Assembly (NCBI GenBank): GCA_015068055.1
Contig: SVLG01000011.1
Coordinates: 1-37,504 of the forward strand
Direction: 5' to 3'
Origin: Oscillospiraceae bacterium
Lineage (GTDB): Bacteria > Bacillota_A > Clostridia > Oscillospirales > Oscillospiraceae
DNA length: 37,504 bases
Shown: positions 15,851-24,655 of the stretch, in pieces
Position numbering within the stretch: position 1 is the stretch's first letter
How the letters are laid out: the number at the start of each line of letters is the position of its first letter
Notes under the pieces: generated by a model
The model's database searches: none
Seen by the model: only the letters and a program-made list of their open reading frames with translations
What the model was told of the DNA's origin: nothing
Position numbers and translations under genes: made by a program

Positions 15851-16792
15851 TTACTCGGAGAGCATCAGAATCAGTTCGTTGGCCAGTGTGGAGCGGGGGT
15901 GGTTCTGGCGCTGAATCCAGCCGATCTCCACCCGCTGGGAGTCCTCGGGGGCAAAGGGGATGAAGCGGGCGTTGTCATAGAAGCTGAAGCGCTCGTACAG
16001 CGCGTCGCAGTAAGCGCCCTCGCAGAAGCCGTCGAACTGGGAAACGAGGTCCATACGCATGCCGGTGTAGTTGGAGATGATGGGGTTTTTCGGCACCAGC
16101 TGATAGCGCTTGAGCAGCGTCAGCAGCGTGGACTGCACCCGCCGCTCCAGATCCACGTAGTCAAAGCCGGTGTGGGTAAAAATCGGCATCTCCATCAGAA
16201 GGAGCAGGGCTTCCTTATCAATCTGCTTGATGTGCTCCGGAAAGGCCTTGCTGTTTTTGCTGATATAGATGCCGGGGACGGCATCCTGCAGGCGGCTGTA
16301 TTCCATGCCCTTGGCACGGATTTCCCGGAGAAAGAGGCCGCGCTGGGATTCGGGCAGGGAGATAATGCCGATTTCGGCCTCCTCGTTTTTGATGAGTTCG
16401 ATCTGCTTGCCGATGGGGCACTCCAGAATCTGCAGGGTGCAGTTGATGTCCTTGTACTTCTGCCGGATCTGAAACACCGCATCGTGGAGAAAGCGGAAAC
16501 CCTCCGACACCAGTCCCAGATGCAGCGGGGGAACCTGCTGGCTTTTATAGAGGTTGTTCAGCGTATCGATCTGGCTGGCAATTTCGGTGGCGTGCTTGAT
16601 ATATTTCCGGCCAAAGGCGGTAGGTTCCACGCCGGCCTTGCTTCGCTTGAAGAGGGATGTACCGATTTCGGCTTCGATGTTTTTCAGCGCGGCGGATAAG
16701 GTGGGCTGCGAAATATAAAGGTTCTCGGCGGCCTTGGAAATAGTTCCGCAGCGGGCGATTTCAAGAACCAGTTCAATGTGCGAGTAATTCAC
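15851..16792 (-). CDS. LysR-family transcriptional regulator
   Basis: 313 residues from a GTG at 16792. The N-terminal winged helix-turn-helix is canonical (IARCGTISKAAENLYISQPTLSAALKNIEAEIG, within residues 12-45). The C-terminal substrate-binding domain (about 95-300) includes PPLHLGLVSEGF and IGIISLPESQRG. It lies upstream of hypB on the same strand and divergent from the ABC-importer operon at 17,340. It may control either; divergent placement is the more common arrangement for LysR targets. No effector can be deduced. Confidence 0.92.
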   Translation of the reverse strand: MNYSHIELVLEIARCGTISKAAENLYISQPTLSAALKNIEAEIGTSLFKRSKAGVEPTAFGRKYIKHATEIASQIDTLNNLYKSQQVPPLHLGLVSEGFRFLHDAVFQIRQKYKDINCTLQILECPIGKQIELIKNEEAEIGIISLPESQRGLFLREIRAKGMEYSRLQDAVPGIYISKNSKAFPEHIKQIDKEALLLLMEMPIFTHTGFDYVDLERRVQSTLLTLLKRYQLVPKNPIISNYTGMRMDLVSQFDGFCEGAYCDALYERFSFYDNARFIPFAPEDSQRVEIGWIQRQNHPRSTLANELILMLSE

Positions 16793-17064
16793 GGTAACTC
16801 AATTCCCCTTCGCTTTATATTTATTAGTATTTTATCATGGGTTTTTCATTTTTCAACATTTATTCCCTGAAAAATATTGCAAATAGGGGAAAATGGCAGT
16901 GATTATTTCAATAAATAAACCAACGGATTTTTTGGGTAATAACGGAATATAGCCGGGATGAATTGTATAAAGTAGACAAATATGGCCGCATGAAATCGCT
17001 GTAAAGTCCAAAACCGCGACAACATTCATCGAAAAATTGCGCGTATAAAAGGCAAATATTATTA

Positions 17065-17093
17065 TTGTTCACCGGCGTAACGAAAAGTATAAT
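17065..17093 (+). promoter_or_regulatory. Promoter of the ABC-importer operon
   Basis: TTGTTC (17065-17070), 17-base spacer and a perfect TATAAT (17088-17093). Transcription from here gives a leader of about 245 bases before the start codon at 17340. Confidence 0.7.
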
Positions 17094-17099
17094 ACCAGC

Positions 17100-17339
17100 A
17101 TAAGGCGGAATTCCGTTTTGTGATACGGAACAATCCGTGGGCCCTTCCGCGCCGAAGAAAGTTTTGCAGTATGGCCCGACTCGCAGCGCAGATGCGGTCA
17201 GCGCTCCGACCCTCTGCGCTGTGGGTCCTCCCATAGGAAAAAACGCTCACCACGTCTGGAAAAAAGAAAGGAGCTGGTAGGAACAAGCGGTAAAACCAGT
17301 AAGTCAGCAAATCCATTATTAAAGAAGGAGAATAGAATT
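17100..17339 (+). other. Long 5' leader of the ABC-importer operon
   Basis: Contains an extended hairpin: CAGCGCAG (17184-17191) pairs with CTGCGCTG (17214-17221), with an inner GGTC/GACC stem (17196-17199 with 17208-17211). It ends in a strong AAGGAG ribosome binding site. I do not recognise a known riboswitch or T-box motif. The upstream part 16,793-17,064 is AT-rich and holds only the divergent regulator's control region. Confidence 0.45.
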
Positions 17340-18941
17340 ATGAAGAAGTTTATGTGTCTGGTCCTTGCATTCGCCATGATGCTTTGCGTTGTGGGTTGCG
17401 GTCAGAAAGCCGAAGAGGCTCCCGCTCCGGCTCCTGCTGAGGAGAAAGTGGATACTTCCAAGATGGAGACCGAAGTCAAGATGGAAGAGACCGAGGTTAA
17501 GGAAGTTGTCGCCACCGACCGTACCCTGAACCTGGCCTCCAGCAACGCCATCAAGACCCTGGATCCTCACGGCACCACTAACATTTCTGACCTGGACATC
17601 CTGAAGCAGGTCTACGAAGGTCTGATCTATCTTGACAACGGAGAGATCGCCTACCGCGTGGCTGAGTCCCACGAAGTCAGCGATGATATGCTGACTTGGA
17701 CCTTCAAGATTAACCCCAATGCCAAGTTCCACAACGGCGAGGCTGTCAAGGCCAGCGACGTTGTTTTCTCCTACGAGCATGCTAAGGAAAGCTCCTTTAT
17801 GGCTGCTTACACCAACGGCATCGGCGCTGTTACCGCTCTGGATGACAGCACTGTTGAAATCAAGCTCGACGCTCCTCAGGCCGCTTTCCTGGTGTCCCTC
17901 TCCGAGGTTATGATCATCAGCGAGAGCTTTGCTAAGGAAAATGATCTGCTGGAAGCTGCCTGCGGCACCGGCCCCTACATGATCGAGTCCGTTGACCTGG
18001 CCACCGCCGTCAAGGCTGTTGCTTACCCCGAGTACTACCGCGGCGAGGCTCAGATCAAGAGCATCCAGTGGAACGTGATTGCTGACAACACCGCTCAGTA
18101 CATGGCTCTCGAGGCCGGCGACCTGGATTACCTCCAGATCCCCCACGCCCAGTTCGGCAATGCTGAGAAGAACGAGAAGCTGACTACCGGCGTTATCCCC
18201 ACCTACCACACTGTTTCCATCTCCTACAACGTCAACAAGGCTCCCTTTGACAATGTCCTCGTCCGTAAGGCCATTTCCTACATGATCGATAAGGAAGCCT
18301 GCGCTGAGGCCTGCTTCGAAGGCTACGCCGTCGTTGACACCCTGCTGGTGAGCACCAGCGTCAACGGCATGCCCGCTTTCGAGGATGTCGCCGAGTACAA
18401 CTACGAGTACGATCCCGAGAAGGGTCTCGCCCTCCTGGAAGAGGCCGGCTACGACACCTCCAAGCCCATTGACCTCGGCACTCTGCACACCTACCCCGAA
18501 TCCCTCTACATCAGCTACGCCACTCCTGTTATCCAGGCTAACCTGGCTCAGTACGGCATCAACATCGAGATCGAGGCCATGGAAATGGCTGCCTACTCCG
18601 CTCTGCTTCTGGGCGGCGAAGTCCAGTTCGGTATGAACGGCGGCGCTTACGGTCCCGATGCTGCCAACTATGCTCAGCTCTTCACCACCGGCAGCGCCAT
18701 GAACACCTATGGTGGCTACAGCAACGCCCGCGTGGACGAGCTCTTCGAGCAGGCTGCTGTTGAGATGGATCCCGAGGCCCGTCAGGCTCTGCACGCCGAG
18801 ATCCTCAAGATCCTCTACGAAGAGTGCCCCGGCATTGGCATCGGCCATAAGTACAACACCGTGGCCTGGACCGACGAGCTGGTCGTTCCCGCCCTGCGTC
18901 TTGACTATCAGCAGTACTTCGACTGGGGCTTCGCTGCCTGA
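17340..18941 (+). CDS. Peptide/opine/nickel-type ABC transporter substrate-binding lipoprotein (SBP family 5)
   Basis: 533 residues. Signal peptide with lipobox VVGC (Cys20), then an Ala/Pro/Glu linker (about 22-55). The binding protein fold follows: LNLASSNAIKTLDPH, VYEGLIYLDNG, LTWTFKINPNAKFHNGEAVKASDVVFSYE across about 115-145, GTGPYMIES, and VRKAISYMIDKEA, the hallmarks of DppA/OppA proteins. It is anchored to the outer membrane leaflet and delivers ligand to the two permeases encoded downstream. Codon use is strongly biased (AAG, CTG, GGC, TCC), as for abundant proteins. The ligand is unknown; the M81 peptidase in the same operon suggests a peptide-like compound. Confidence 0.93.
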   Translation: MKKFMCLVLAFAMMLCVVGCGQKAEEAPAPAPAEEKVDTSKMETEVKMEETEVKEVVATDRTLNLASSNAIKTLDPHGTTNISDLDILKQVYEGLIYLDNGEIAYRVAESHEVSDDMLTWTFKINPNAKFHNGEAVKASDVVFSYEHAKESSFMAAYTNGIGAVTALDDSTVEIKLDAPQAAFLVSLSEVMIISESFAKENDLLEAACGTGPYMIESVDLATAVKAVAYPEYYRGEAQIKSIQWNVIADNTAQYMALEAGDLDYLQIPHAQFGNAEKNEKLTTGVIPTYHTVSISYNVNKAPFDNVLVRKAISYMIDKEACAEACFEGYAVVDTLLVSTSVNGMPAFEDVAEYNYEYDPEKGLALLEEAGYDTSKPIDLGTLHTYPESLYISYATPVIQANLAQYGINIEIEAMEMAAYSALLLGGEVQFGMNGGAYGPDAANYAQLFTTGSAMNTYGGYSNARVDELFEQAAVEMDPEARQALHAEILKILYEECPGIGIGHKYNTVAWTDELVVPALRLDYQQYFDWGFAA

Positions 18942-19015
18942 GTTGTGACTGCACGGAGTTGTCTTACGAAAAAGTTAGGCTTTAAGGAAACAAAAACCTA
19001 AGTGAGCGTTTTTGG

Positions 19016-19051
19016 GGGGCTGTGGAAGGAAAGCCTTTCACAGCCCCTTTT
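19016..19051 (+). terminator. Intercistronic hairpin between binding protein and permease genes
   Basis: GGGGCTGTG (19016-19024) pairs with CACAGCCCC (19039-19047), extended by AAGG/CCTT inside, and is followed by TTTTC. Probably a leaky terminator or mRNA 3' stabiliser that lets the binding protein be made in excess over the permeases. Confidence 0.65.
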
Positions 19052-19080
19052 CGGTGTAAAGTAAAGGAGATACAAAACAG

Positions 19081-20010
19081 ATGGCACGGTATGTTCTCAA
19101 ACGAATCATCTTAATGATTCCTGTTCTCCTGGGAATCAGTCTGGTTATTTTCACACTGATGTACATTTCCCCGGGAGACCCCGGCACTGCCATCCTTGGC
19201 ATGTCGGTGGGCGGCGACGCCATTCGTGAGTTCAACGAGAGCGTCGGCTTCTATGACCCGTTCTGGGTTCGCTATTTTAATTACGTGGTGGATATCATCC
19301 GCCTGGACTTCGGTAGTTCCTATCAGAACGGCGGCAGTGTTCTGGCCGAAATCGGCCACCGCTTTGTTCCTACTCTGAAAGTTGCAACCTTTGCTACGCT
19401 GTTTTCTGTGCTGCTGGGCGTGCCTCTGGGCGTCCTCTCTGCGGTGAAGCAGTATTCCGTAGCTGACTATATTTCCCGCGTGGCGGCCATTACCTTTGTG
19501 GCCGTGCCCCCCTTCTGGCTGGGCCTGATGCTGATGCAGGTCTTTGCTCTCAAGCTCCAGTGGCTTCCCTCCTTCGGCGTGGAGTCCTGGAAGAGTTATG
19601 TACTCCCCACGCTCTGTCTGGGCTTCCCCTACTCCGCCCGTCAGCTGCGTATGGCCCGTTCCTGCGTGCTGGACACCATCCGTCAGGGCTACATCCGCAC
19701 CGCCCGGGCCAAGGGTGAGAAGGAAAGCACCGTTATCTGGCGTCATGCCTTCAAGAACGCCCTGCTTCCCATCATCACCTCCACCGCCGTGCAGTTCGGC
19801 GGCCTGCTGGGCGGCGCCCTCATCGCTGAGTCTGTTTTCTCCATCCCCGGCCTCGGTTCCTATCTGATCACCGGCATCAACCAGAAGGATATGCCCGTGG
19901 TTATGGGCACCTGCCTTGTGATGGCGTTCTGCTTCTCTGCAGTGCTGCTGGTCATGGACATCATTTATGCCTTTGTTGACCCGCGCATCAAGGCCAAGTA
20001 TTCCAAGTAA
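19081..20010 (+). CDS. ABC transporter permease, DppB/OppB type
   Basis: 309 residues, six membrane segments. N-terminus MARYVLKRIILMIPVLLGIS and YISPGDP are typical of DppB/OppB. The cytoplasmic coupling helix is near 205-225 (GYIRTARAKGEKESTVIWRH, then AFKNALLPI), followed by AESVFSIPGLGSYLITGI. It forms the translocation pore with the second permease 19 bases downstream. A GGAG ribosome binding site precedes the ATG at 19081. Confidence 0.93.
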   Translation: MARYVLKRIILMIPVLLGISLVIFTLMYISPGDPGTAILGMSVGGDAIREFNESVGFYDPFWVRYFNYVVDIIRLDFGSSYQNGGSVLAEIGHRFVPTLKVATFATLFSVLLGVPLGVLSAVKQYSVADYISRVAAITFVAVPPFWLGLMLMQVFALKLQWLPSFGVESWKSYVLPTLCLGFPYSARQLRMARSCVLDTIRQGYIRTARAKGEKESTVIWRHAFKNALLPIITSTAVQFGGLLGGALIAESVFSIPGLGSYLITGINQKDMPVVMGTCLVMAFCFSAVLLVMDIIYAFVDPRIKAKYSK

Positions 20011-20029
20011 GAGGAGGGAAGGTGTTTTC

Positions 20030-20890
20030 ATGGATCAGAACAAGAAACAGAGTCAGATCAAGGAAATCTGGCGTCGACTGAAAAAGAATAAGCCGGCCAT
20101 CATCGGTCTGGTGGTCTTCCTCGCTCTTATTTTCCTGGCCATCTTCGGCGAAATGCTCATCCCCTATGAGCAGTCCATCAACATCGACATGAAGGCCCGT
20201 CTGCAGCCTCCCTCTGCCGAGCACATCTTCGGCACGGACTCCTATGGCCGCGACCAGTTTGCCCGCGTGGTACACAGCGCCAAGATCTCCGTTACCATCG
20301 GCGTTGTGGGTGCCATGGCCGGTCTGATCGTCGGTTCCATTCTCGGCGCTGTCAGCACCTATTACGGCGGCGTGGTGGACCTTGTGATCATGCGTTTCAT
20401 CGACGTGCTGGCTGCCATCCCGTATCTGCTGCTGGCCATGGTCGTTGTGGCCACCATGGGTGCGTCTATGACGAACCTGATCATAGCCATCGGCGTTTCG
20501 TCTATACCGCTCTTTACCCGTCTGGCCCGCTCCAACATGCTCACCATCACCGACCAGGGCTATGTGGAAGCGGCCCGCACCTACGGCGCTTCGCCCCTGC
20601 GCATCATGTTCCGCCATGTTATCCCCAACGCGGCCGGTCCTCTGATCGTGCAGTTTACCATGAGCATCGCCGACTCCATCCTCACCGCGTCTTCCCTGAG
20701 CTACCTGGGTCTCGGCATCAAGCCGCCTACGCCCGAATGGGGCGGCATGCTCAATGCCGGCAGAAACTTCATGCTGGAGTCTCCCTACCTGCTGTGGTTC
20801 CCCGGTCTGGCGCTGATTCTGGCCGCCCTGTCCATCAGCCTCCTGGGCGATGGTCTCCGCGACGCGCTTGATCCCAAGCTGAAAACCTGA
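20030..20890 (+). CDS. ABC transporter permease, DppC/OppC type
   Basis: 286 residues from ATG 20030 behind a GAGGAGGGAAGG tract. It has an N-terminal cytoplasmic stretch, a first membrane segment (IIGLVVFLALIFLAIFGE), the family motif HIFGTDSYGRDQFARVV (about 68-84), and the EAA coupling loop YVEAARTYGASPLRIMFRHV, then IPNAAGP. The C-terminal part GIKPPTPEWGGMLN is diagnostic of DppC/OppC. The stop overlaps the downstream ATGAGG by one base. Confidence 0.93.
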   Translation: MDQNKKQSQIKEIWRRLKKNKPAIIGLVVFLALIFLAIFGEMLIPYEQSINIDMKARLQPPSAEHIFGTDSYGRDQFARVVHSAKISVTIGVVGAMAGLIVGSILGAVSTYYGGVVDLVIMRFIDVLAAIPYLLLAMVVVATMGASMTNLIIAIGVSSIPLFTRLARSNMLTITDQGYVEAARTYGASPLRIMFRHVIPNAAGPLIVQFTMSIADSILTASSLSYLGLGIKPPTPEWGGMLNAGRNFMLESPYLLWFPGLALILAALSISLLGDGLRDALDPKLKT

Positions 20891-20907
20891 TGAGGGAGGA
20901 TAAAGCA

Positions 20908-21966
20908 GTGGCTGATACTTTGCTGAATGTAAAAGATCTGAAGATCGACTATAAGACGGACCTGGAAGTTGTCCATGCCGTTAACGGCGTCAGTTTTACC
21001 GTTGACAGAGGCGAGACGCTGGGCATCGTCGGCGAGACCGGCGCCGGTAAGACCACCACCGCCCTTTCTCTCCTCCGTCTTCTGCCCTCCAACATCGGTC
21101 GTGTTCTGGACGGCAGCATCGAGTTTGACGGTAAGGACATCCTGAAGGTCAGCGAGAAGGAAATGCGCAGCATCCGCGGCGCCCGTATCTCTATGATCTT
21201 CCAGGATCCCATGACCTCTCTGGACCCGCTGGAGACCGTTGGCGAGCAGATCGAGCGCGCCATCCTGCTCCACGCGGCCCCCGGCGCCACCGTCAGCGCC
21301 GAGGAAAAGAGACATGCGCGCTTTATGCGCTCCCCCGAGGCCAAGGCGGCCGCACAGAAGCGTGTGGACGAAGTTCTCACGCTGGTGGGCATTCCCCCTG
21401 CCCGTAAGAAAGAGTATCCTCATCAGTTCTCCGGCGGCATGAAGCAGCGCGTGGTCATCGCCATGGCGCTTGCCTGCGAGCCCGAGCTGCTGATTGCGGA
21501 CGAGCCCACCACCGCGCTGGACGTTACCATTCAGGCGCAGGTGCTGGCCATGATCAACGAGCTGCGTGAAAAGCTCAACACCTCCATGATCATGATCACC
21601 CATGACCTGGGCATCGTGGCGCAGGTCTGCGACAAGGTGGCGGTTATGTACGCCGGCGAGGTTATTGAGTACGGCACCGTGGAGGACATCTTCCTGGGCG
21701 ATGTGCACCATCCCTACACCGTGGGTCTCATGGGCTCCATCCCCAATCTGGACGAGGAGACCGACCGTCTCTCTCCCATCGACGGCCTGATGCCCGACCC
21801 GACCAATCTCCCCAAGGGCTGCAGCTTCTCTCTCCGCTGCCCCCACTGCAAGGATATCTGCAAGGAACTGAATCCCGACAACTATGTGGACGGGACTCAC
21901 AGCGTAAAGTGCTTCCTGTATAACGGCGGCGCTGGCACCAAGAAGGAGGTGGCCGGTAATGAGTGA
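20908..21966 (+). CDS. ABC transporter ATPase, DppD/OppD type
   Basis: 352 residues from GTG 20908, chosen because GGAGG lies 8 bases before it. The ATG at 20890 would overlap the upstream stop and has no ribosome binding site. Walker [11 protein letters not shown] (about 43-52), Q-loop IFQDP, signature FSGGMKQR, Walker [13 protein letters not shown], and the H-loop MITHDL are all intact. The C-terminal oligopeptide-importer extension has the Cys-containing [11 protein letters not shown]. It powers import together with the following ATPase, whose gene overlaps by 8 bases. Confidence 0.94.
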   Translation: MADTLLNVKDLKIDYKTDLEVVHAVNGVSFTVDRGETLGIVGETGAGKTTTALSLLRLLPSNIGRVLDGSIEFDGKDILKVSEKEMRSIRGARISMIFQDPMTSLDPLETVGEQIERAILLHAAPGATVSAEEKRHARFMRSPEAKAAAQKRVDEVLTLVGIPPARKKEYPHQFSGGMKQRVVIAMALACEPELLIADEPTTALDVTIQAQVLAMINELREKLNTSMIMITHDLGIVAQVCDKVAVMYAGEVIEYGTVEDIFLGDVHHPYTVGLMGSIPNLDEETDRLSPIDGLMPDPTNLPKGCSFSLRCPHCKDICKELNPDNYVDGTHSVKCFLYNGGAGTKKEVAGNE

Positions 21967-22924
21967 AAACGTGAAGACCCCTCTGATTGAGGCACAGAAC
22001 CTGAAACTCTATTTCCCCACCGCGAAGGGCATGGTCCACGCTGTGGACGACCTGAACTTCCCCATTCCCGAGGGCGCTACCCTGGGCGTGGTGGGTGAGT
22101 CCGGCTGCGGCAAGTCCACCCTGGGCCGTACCCTGCTGAACATCCTCAAGCCCACCGGCGGCAAGGTGCTGTTCGACGGCGAGGACGTGACCAAGTTCAA
22201 CCGTAAGCAGATGCAGCAGTTCCGCCAGAACGCGCAGATGATCTTCCAGGACCCCTATTCCAGCATTGACCCCCGTCTTACCGTTGCCGAGAGCATTGCC
22301 GAGGCTATGATCGTCAATAAGATCTGCCCCAACCGCGCCGAGCGCGAGAAGCAGGTGCAGAAGCTCATGGACACCGTGGGTCTGGCCTCCCGTCTCTACA
22401 ACGCCTATCCCCATGAGCTGGACGGCGGCCGACTGCAGCGTGTGGGCATCGCCCGCGCCCTGTCGGTGAATCCCCGCTTCATTGTCTGCGACGAGCCGGT
22501 GAGCGCTCTGGACGTGTCCATCCAGGCCCAGATCCTGAACCTGTTGATGGATCTGCAGGATGAGATGAAGCTTACCTATATGTTTATCACCCACGACCTC
22601 TCCGTTGTCAAGCACATCTCCGATGACATCATGGTCATGTATATGGGCCACTGCATTGAGCGCGGCCCCAAGAAAGAACTGTTTGCCAATCCCCAGCATC
22701 CTTACACCAAGGCTCTGCTCTCGGCAGTTCCTGTGCCCAATCTCTCCATGCGCAACAAGAAGCCCACGCTTCTGCAGGGCGAGGTTACCAGTCCCATCGA
22801 CCCGCCCGAAGGCTGCCGCTTTGCGGCCCGCTGCCCCTATGCCACCGAAAAGTGCAGGGAAAAGACCCCCCAGCTGAAAGAACTTTCTCCTAACCACGTT
22901 GTTGCGTGTACCCTGTTTGACTGA
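21959..22924 (+). CDS. ABC transporter ATPase, DppF/OppF type
   Basis: 321 residues. Walker A GESGCGKST (about 48-56), Q-loop IFQDPYSSIDPR, Walker B FIVCDEPVSALD, H-loop FITHDL, and C-terminal oligopeptide extension GCRFAARCPYA. The ABC signature reads LDGGRLQR instead of LSGGQ/RQR, a variant seen in several Firmicutes DppF-type proteins. In a heterodimer such a change can leave one of the two sites weak. It completes the five-gene importer. Confidence 0.93.
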   Translation: MSENVKTPLIEAQNLKLYFPTAKGMVHAVDDLNFPIPEGATLGVVGESGCGKSTLGRTLLNILKPTGGKVLFDGEDVTKFNRKQMQQFRQNAQMIFQDPYSSIDPRLTVAESIAEAMIVNKICPNRAEREKQVQKLMDTVGLASRLYNAYPHELDGGRLQRVGIARALSVNPRFIVCDEPVSALDVSIQAQILNLLMDLQDEMKLTYMFITHDLSVVKHISDDIMVMYMGHCIERGPKKELFANPQHPYTKALLSAVPVPNLSMRNKKPTLLQGEVTSPIDPPEGCRFAARCPYATEKCREKTPQLKELSPNHVVACTLFD

Positions 22925-23022
22925 TCGGTGGGCTTTTGGGGTTGCCGGTACCGTGGTCCTGCCTGCGCAGGATCACAGTATCGGTTTCAGGCCCGCAGTA
23001 CACTAATGGAGGAAGAAACGCT

Positions 23023-24540
23023 ATGAAAGTTCTTGTTGGAATGCTGGCTCACGAGGCAAACAGCTTCGCCAGCAGGTTGGGTACTTTTGACCTTTGGGCC
23101 CCCTCCGGTTGGCTCGAAGGCGATGAAATCCTGCGGAGCTTTGAAGATACGGCGGACTTTGCCGGTTACATAGGCGGCATGGTCCGCGCCGCGCGGGAGG
23201 TCGGCGGGGTTGAGCTGATCCCGACGGTTTCCCTGAACAACGCAGCCCCCACGCTTTCCAGAGAGACCGTTGACTATACGGTTGGCGTCCTGCTTTCCTA
23301 CGTGGAAAAGTACAAGGACGAACTGGACGGCATCTGCATCTGTCTCCACGGTGCAGGTGCAGCGGAGGGCATCGACGATCTGGAGTCCTATACGCTGACG
23401 AAGATCCGCGAGATCGTCGGCTACGACATGCCCATCACGGTTCCTCTCGATCTCCACGGCAACATCACCGAGGACATGGTCCGCCTGTCCGATGGCCTTT
23501 TCGGCTGCAAGGAGTATCCGCACACGGATATGGCGGTTGCCGGCTACAATGCCATGAAGGCTCTGCTGAATATCCTTGGGGGAGGGGAGAGGCCCACCAC
23601 CGTGCTGAGAAAGCTTCCGCTGATGGTGGCTCCCGGTGCGGGTACTACAACCCAGTATCCCATGAAGGAGTTCAAGGATCATGTAGCACAGTACGTGACG
23701 GAACACGGGCTGATTGATGCGACACTGTTCCACGGCTTCTGCTATGCGGATGTGCCTTGTGTGGGTGCCTCCATCGTGACGGTGGCGGACAGGGCGGAAG
23801 ATGCCGAGAAGGCGGCGGACGAGCTGGCCCAGTGGGTCTGGGACAACCGCGAGAAGCTGATCCCTGAGTGTCTGAGTCCCGAGGAAGCGGTGGACCGGGC
23901 GCTGGAGGAACTGAGCAAGCCCGGCGGCGGCTTTGTGGTTATCAACGAAACCTCCGATAACCCCGGCGGCGGCACCCCCGGCGACGGCACCGGACTCCTG
24001 CGGGAGTTCTTCCGCCGCGATCTGGAGGGCGCGATCTTCGGCTACATCTACGACCGGGACTTCGCCTGCATGGCCCACGAGGTGGGCGTCGGCGGTCTGG
24101 TTTCCGGCCTTCTGGGCGGCAAGACCGACAATAAGCACGGTGCGCCCATCGAGGTAAAGGATGCGCTGGTGCTGTCCCTCTGCGACGGCAACACGGCCTT
24201 CATCTCTCCGGTCTGCAAGGGCCTGAAGGCCCGCTACGGCAAGATGGCCCGGCTCCGTCTGGGCAAGGTGGAGTTCATCGTGGCGGAAAACCTCTGCCAC
24301 CAGACCTACGACGACCGCCCCTTCCTGATCACCGGTGCGGACATCAACGGCTACCGCATCCTGGGTTTGAAGTCCACGGCCCATTTCAAGGCCTTTTTCC
24401 GGCCGCTGGCCAAGGCCATCATCACCACGGACCCGCCCGGTATTCAGACCAATAATTTTAATCAGATGCCCTTCCAGCGCATCAAGCGCCCGATGTTCCC
24501 GCTGGACCCCGATACGGTCTGGGAGCTTCCCGGTAAATAA
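23023..24540 (+). CDS. M81-family metallopeptidase (MlrC-like)
   Basis: 505 residues from ATG 23023 (GGAGGAAG upstream). It begins MKVLVGMLAHEANSF, the family start. Likely metal ligands are in PLDLHGNIT (H145) and KEYPHTD (H167, D169). ETSDNPGGGTPGDGTGLL (about 312-330) is the second family block. MlrC hydrolyses small linearised peptides in microcystin breakdown, but most M81 proteins have unknown substrates. No signal peptide, so it probably acts in the cytoplasm on the importer's cargo. It lies 98 bases after the second ATPase gene and is the last gene before the terminator. Confidence 0.9.
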   Translation: MKVLVGMLAHEANSFASRLGTFDLWAPSGWLEGDEILRSFEDTADFAGYIGGMVRAAREVGGVELIPTVSLNNAAPTLSRETVDYTVGVLLSYVEKYKDELDGICICLHGAGAAEGIDDLESYTLTKIREIVGYDMPITVPLDLHGNITEDMVRLSDGLFGCKEYPHTDMAVAGYNAMKALLNILGGGERPTTVLRKLPLMVAPGAGTTTQYPMKEFKDHVAQYVTEHGLIDATLFHGFCYADVPCVGASIVTVADRAEDAEKAADELAQWVWDNREKLIPECLSPEEAVDRALEELSKPGGGFVVINETSDNPGGGTPGDGTGLLREFFRRDLEGAIFGYIYDRDFACMAHEVGVGGLVSGLLGGKTDNKHGAPIEVKDALVLSLCDGNTAFISPVCKGLKARYGKMARLRLGKVEFIVAENLCHQTYDDRPFLITGADINGYRILGLKSTAHFKAFFRPLAKAIITTDPPGIQTNNFNQMPFQRIKRPMFPLDPDTVWELPGK

Positions 24541-24543
24541 GAA

Positions 24544-24577
24544 ATAAAATGCCATTCCAATCGGAATGGCATTTTAT
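24544..24577. terminator. Terminator ending the ABC-importer/M81 operon
   Basis: A 15-bp perfect inverted repeat (24544-24558 with 24563-24577) with a 4-base loop and a TTTTAT run on the plus strand; the mirror A-run lets it work from the minus side as well. Confidence 0.85.
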
Positions 24578-24606
24578 CATATCATCATACATATATATAA
24601 TAGTAT

Positions 24607-24647
24607 AAGGCAGAGGTACCATACCGCAGACATGGTCCCTCTGCCTT
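24607..24647 (-). terminator. Terminator downstream of the iclR gene
   Basis: AAGGCAGAGG (24607-24616) pairs with CCTCTGCCTT (24638-24647), with an added inner TACCAT/ATGGT match. It lies just past the stop codon of the minus-strand IclR gene. Together with the hairpin at 24,544 it separates two convergent units. Confidence 0.65.
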
Positions 24648-24655
24648 TTGTCCAG

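Noticed and set aside
14652..15914. A 420-codon plus-strand open frame over hypA and hypB
   Set aside because: It is the shadow of the two maturation genes and has no domain of its own.
17100..17339. A T-box or known riboswitch in the ABC-operon leader
   Set aside because: No T-box sequence, specifier-like arrangement or other motif that I know was found; only generic hairpins are present.
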